From assembly GCF_002811985.1 (NCBI RefSeq), contig NZ_NPDU01000017.1:1-64000 (forward strand): a stretch of DNA of 64,000 bases. The letters run 5' to 3'. The stretch comes from Leptospira adleri. Lineage in GTDB: Bacteria; Spirochaetota; Leptospiria; Leptospirales; Leptospiraceae. Below, in pieces: positions 61,003 through 64,000 of this stretch. Position numbers and translations under genes: made by a program. Each line of letters opens with the position of its first letter. The stretch's first letter is position 1. Below the pieces are notes generated by a model. The model saw nothing but the letters and a program-made list of their open reading frames with translations. It did not search any database and was not told the DNA's origin.

Positions 61003-62100
61003 ATGCAACAACTCATGTTCCTTCGTCCGGGAAAATTAGAATGGTGGGACGTTCCGGCGCCTCGCCTGGAATCGGACGAAGACGCTTTGGTGGAACCGAT
61101 CGCGGTCGCAAGATGCGACTTGGATTTGGGGATCATACGAGGAGAAGCTCCCTTTAAAGGGAAGCTGCTTCACTTTATTAGAAATCATGCATATAGATTG
61201 ATTTCCAATACCGCCTTAGGTAAGGCTCCGTTCAAAGGTCCTTATCCGTTCGGTCACGAATTCGTCGCCAAAGTTAAAAACGTAGGGGACCGGGTGAAAA
61301 CCGTCAAACCCGGAGATTCGGTCATCGTTTCGTTTCAGATCGCCTGCGGAAAGTGTGATCGTTGTAAGGCGGGTCTGACTAATAGCTGTACTTCCGTTCC
61401 GCCTCGTTCTATGTACGGGTTCGGCGATCTGGGAGGGAAAGGATGGGGAGGCGCTTTTTCAGATTTGGTCCGAGTTCCTTTCGCGGATTACATGCTCATC
61501 CCTTTGCCGGCTTCTCTTTCTCCTGCGGACGCCGCAAGTATGAGCGATAACATTCCTGACGGTTATAGAACGGTCGGGCCGTTTCTAAAACGGAATCCGG
61601 GGAGTTCCGTCTTAGTCGTCGGCGGCGGTGCAAAGAGTGTGGGATTGTATTCCGTGATGATCGCGCGAGCGATGGGTTCTCCCGTAACTTATGTGGACGA
61701 CGATCCGCAAAGAAACAAGATCGCCGAAAGTTTCGGCGCGACGATTCTCTCGAAAAAATATCCGGATCCTTCGATTCAATACCCGATCACGGTCGACGCA
61801 AGCGCGAACGAAGAGGGACTAACGTTTGCGCTACGATCCCTTCTCCCCGGAGGACATTGTACGAGCGTTGGAATCTATTACAAAAAGAAAACCTCAATTC
61901 CTCTTTTGGAGATGTACGGAAGGGGAGTAACGTTTCAAACGGGAAGGGTGAACGTGCAGCCGACGTTGCACGACTTGTTGCATCTGGCGGAGCATCCTCA
62001 TTTTTGTCCGTGTAAGGTTACCACTTTGACGGCTTCCTGGAAGGACGCGCCCGAGGCGCTTTTGGACGCGGGTCCGAAGGTTGTGATCGAAAGAGGATAA
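61003..62100 (+). CDS. Zinc-dependent alcohol dehydrogenase (MDR family)
   Basis: The protein has 365 residues from MQQLMFLRPG, with GGAG 10 nt upstream; an ATG 21 nt earlier overlaps the operator and is less likely. Catalytic-zinc ligands are Cys40 region (VARCDLD), PFGHEF (His/Glu) and probably Asp. The structural zinc loop has CGKCDRCKAGLTNSC. The nucleotide fold is SVLVVGGGAKSVGLYSV, with Asp-Asp after strand 2 favouring NAD. Substrate unknown. The palindromic operators upstream suggest that it is inducible. An unusual insert, GKLLHFIRNHAYRLI, lies before the zinc motif. Confidence 0.9.
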   Translation: MQQLMFLRPGKLEWWDVPAPRLESDEDALVEPIAVARCDLDLGIIRGEAPFKGKLLHFIRNHAYRLISNTALGKAPFKGPYPFGHEFVAKVKNVGDRVKTVKPGDSVIVSFQIACGKCDRCKAGLTNSCTSVPPRSMYGFGDLGGKGWGGAFSDLVRVPFADYMLIPLPASLSPADAASMSDNIPDGYRTVGPFLKRNPGSSVLVVGGGAKSVGLYSVMIARAMGSPVTYVDDDPQRNKIAESFGATILSKKYPDPSIQYPITVDASANEEGLTFALRSLLPGGHCTSVGIYYKKKTSIPLLEMYGRGVTFQTGRVNVQPTLHDLLHLAEHPHFCPCKVTTLTASWKDAPEALLDAGPKVVIERG

Positions 62101-62251
62101 CGCGAGATTTGTTCTTGCCATCTTTGATTCTTCTCGGATTCTTCTCCAGCGCGTCGGGTGAAATCGGTTCTTTATCAAATTGGAACGCAAATGATAAGAA
62201 TTTTGCGGATTCCGACGCGGCACGAATCACTGAATCGTTTGGAATTGGATC

Positions 62252-63151
62252 ATGAAACAAAAAATAGTAAAAGTCTCACTCTTATTGATTCTCTTTTCTA
62301 TCCTTCTTATGTTCGGAGGCGCCTGGTATTTTTCGGGGGTTCTAATGCATCCGAAACCGCATCGTTGTATGAAGGATCACTATATCTTTTGCGGAGATCC
62401 GAAGACGGATCTTGGTTTGGACTTCGAGAATCTGGAGTACAAAACTTCGGACGGAGTAAAAATTTCCGCGTGGTGGATTCCCGCTGCGAAAAAATCCGAT
62501 AAGGTGATCCTTTCGATTCACGGTAGAGGCGCGACGAGAAGAGAAGGTCTGCGTTATGTGAAATTGTTTCACGATCAGGGAATCAACGTGATTCTTCCGG
62601 ATCTGCGCGACTGCGGAGAAAGCGAAAAGTCATTTAGTTCGATGGGCTTTCACGAACGAAAAGATCTTCTCGCGACCTTCGAATACGCAAAACAAAGAGG
62701 AATGAAGTCTTTCGGTATTCTCGGTTTTTCTATGGGTAGCTCCACTTCGATTCTTTTTATGGCTGAGAATCCGGAAATAAAGATCGGAATTTTTGATTCC
62801 GGCTTTGCGGACTTTGTGGACGTGGTCGCATACAATGCAAAAAAAGATTTCGGTCTTCCCAAATATCCTCTTTTGCCTTTGGTGATTTTCCTTTACGAAC
62901 TTCGAGGCGACTTAGAAACGGACGAATTGTCTCCCGAAAAAGTGATCGCGGATATTTCGCCCAGATCGGTTTTGATCTTTCACGGCGACGCAGATAAGAC
63001 AGTCGCTTACGAACACGGAGTCAGACTCGGCAACGCGGCAAAGGAACCTAAGGAATTTGTGGGAATTCCCGGCGGAGAACACACCAAGCTCTGGCAAAAA
63101 GACGAGGCGCTGGTTTCTTCAAAAATTCTTAAAATAATTCAAAAATTATAA
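62252..63151 (+). CDS. Membrane-anchored alpha/beta hydrolase
   Basis: A 299-residue protein with one N-terminal helix (VSLLLILFSILLMFGGAWYF). The alpha/beta hydrolase fold has ILSIHGRGATR (oxyanion hole), the nucleophile Ser in LGFSMGSST, the acid in FHGDADKTV, and His in GGEHTKLW. It resembles BEM46/DUF-type lipid-ester or peptidase-like hydrolases facing the periplasm. Substrate unknown. It lies 151 nt after the alcohol dehydrogenase gene and ends just before a hairpin shared with the convergent tpx gene. Confidence 0.88.
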   Translation: MKQKIVKVSLLLILFSILLMFGGAWYFSGVLMHPKPHRCMKDHYIFCGDPKTDLGLDFENLEYKTSDGVKISAWWIPAAKKSDKVILSIHGRGATRREGLRYVKLFHDQGINVILPDLRDCGESEKSFSSMGFHERKDLLATFEYAKQRGMKSFGILGFSMGSSTSILFMAENPEIKIGIFDSGFADFVDVVAYNAKKDFGLPKYPLLPLVIFLYELRGDLETDELSPEKVIADISPRSVLIFHGDADKTVAYEHGVRLGNAAKEPKEFVGIPGGEHTKLWQKDEALVSSKILKIIQKL

Positions 63152-63169
63152 TATACTGTTTTTTTAATG

Positions 63170-63191
63170 TCCGGCCGTCTTTCAGGCCGGA
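63170..63191. terminator. GC-rich hairpin between convergent genes
   Basis: TCCGGCC and GGCCGGA form a 7-bp stem around 8 nt, between the stop of the hydrolase (63151) and that of tpx (63203). A T run precedes rather than follows it on the plus strand, so it is at best an imperfect terminator for either gene. Confidence 0.4.
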
Positions 63192-63202
63192 GGAAGGGAT
63201 GC

Positions 63203-63718
63203 TCAGAGCGCCGCGTTCGCCGCCGCCAATGCCGCGGCGTAGTTCGGTTCCGAGCCGATTTCAGGAACGAGTTCCACATAACGTATCACGTCGTTCTTAT
63301 CCACTACAAAGACCGCCCTCGCGGAAAGTCCTTTCAGCGGACCTCCGGCGATATGAGTGCCGTAGGCTTTGGAAAAAGAAAAATCCCTGTACTGGGACCC
63401 GGTCACAAGGTTTGGAGAATCGATTCCTTCCGTGGAACAAAAACGTTTCATTGCAAACGGAAGATCCCCGGAGATGATCAGCGTGGAGATTCCGTTTAGG
63501 TTCGCGGCTTTTTCGTTAAAGACCTTGGTTTCGATCGCGCAAACGGAAGTGTCAAGACTCGGAACTGCGACAAGAATTTTCACCTTACCCTCGTAGTCTT
63601 TTAAACCGAACTCGGAAAGATCCTGTCTGACCGCTTTAAATTCGGGAGCCTTGTCTCCGGCCGCGGGTATGTTTCCTTCAAGCGGGACCGGGCTTCCTTT
63701 CAGTGTGACTTGTGCCAT
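63203..63718 (-). CDS. tpx: Thiol peroxidase
   Basis: A 171-residue atypical 2-Cys peroxiredoxin that reduces hydrogen and organic peroxides with thioredoxin as electron donor. The peroxidatic Cys60 lies in [16 protein letters not shown] and the resolving Cys94 in [10 protein letters not shown]. The C-terminal [14 protein letters not shown] and PEIGSEPNY match Tpx well. Length is typical. It is a single gene facing the alpha/beta hydrolase. The remaining 282 nt of the window beyond it show no supported feature. Confidence 0.95.
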   Translation of the reverse strand: MAQVTLKGSPVPLEGNIPAAGDKAPEFKAVRQDLSEFGLKDYEGKVKILVAVPSLDTSVCAIETKVFNEKAANLNGISTLIISGDLPFAMKRFCSTEGIDSPNLVTGSQYRDFSFSKAYGTHIAGGPLKGLSARAVFVVDKNDVIRYVELVPEIGSEPNYAAALAAANAAL

Positions 63719-64000
63719 TTTGTTTTCCTAAGATTAAAATTTTGAGCGTGCGTGAGATCCGATTCTAATCTAAGAATCCGGACTTGAAAGCAAACTTTCC
63801 TTTAGACGTTCGAATTCTTAACCTGAATCAGAATTCCTTCCTTACTTGGAATAGAAGTCGTTCTACCGAGTTGAAAATCGTATCGGCTTCCGTTTCGATT
63901 TTATTTTCCATGTCTGTTTAAAAAATCGCTTGCACATCGATCGGAGATAAAAGCAAGCTGGTCCCAGAACTCATTTATGAATTTCAATCGCGTAAACAAT

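Noticed and set aside
63977..64000. ATG followed by open frame at the window end
   Set aside because: Only eight codons are visible, too few to support a gene.

Overview
The window is a stretch of spirochaete chromosome, almost certainly from a pathogenic-clade Leptospira. The clearest evidence is an intact ompL1 porin gene (31901-32857). Supporting evidence is several families typical of the genus (DUF1574, DUF1577, DUF1554, a LruC-domain lipoprotein), Leptospira-style lipoboxes and dispersed palindromic GGAACTC motifs between genes. By eye the base composition is moderately AT-rich but richer in GC than L. interrogans. The species call is an inference. Most of the window is single-copy chromosomal content with no complete insertion sequence, prophage or CRISPR array.

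Layout, 1-13 kb: a partial class A penicillin-binding protein/transglycosylase and a zinc-phospholipase-C-like gene on the minus strand, then lysA-ispD on the plus strand. A copper-type locus follows: an exported protein and a CopZ-like chaperone on the minus strand, a [2Fe-2S] ferredoxin and a CueR-like regulator on the plus strand. Two MerR-type promoters with 19-bp spacers lie between them, facing outward. Next come tRNA-Leu with a copy of its 3' end 195 bp downstream, an MBOAT plus SGNH pair for O-acylation, an unknown protein, and coaE followed by a SPOR protein. 13-27 kb: a large repeat lipoprotein with NHL repeats, then signalling and gas-sensing genes (hemerythrin, GGDEF-EAL, STAS, globin, chemoreceptor, a second degenerate hemerythrin, a membrane AraC regulator), a beta-propeller-like lipoprotein, a DUF1577/PilZ-like protein and a P-loop kinase.

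27-42 kb: tRNA-Phe, pcm, an acyl-CoA dehydrogenase, an ompL1 paralogue next to ompL1, a TPP riboswitch with thiC, an FAH-family enzyme, an esterase plus SDR pair, DUF2721, a CarF/TMEM189-type plasmanyl desaturase overlapping a UbiA-like membrane protein, and MscS. 42-64 kb: a YHS protein; a probable operon of class III cyclase, FecR protein, Fn3-like membrane protein and DUF1554 lipoprotein; an exosortase with an adjacent VIT-domain protein that carries its own PEP-type sorting tail; a two-component pair; a LruC lipoprotein; an ATPase-HDOD fusion; ALDH and ADH genes, the latter behind a palindromic operator; an alpha/beta hydrolase; and tpx.

The features most worth following up are the dedicated exosortase/VIT pair, the twin MerR promoters that link a ferredoxin to copper control, the CarF homologue, the paired intact and degenerate hemerythrins around a globin and chemoreceptor, the ompL1 duplication, and three dispersed repeat families. 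One of those families has mutually exclusive hairpins, and another is a 14-bp near-palindrome with covarying arms.
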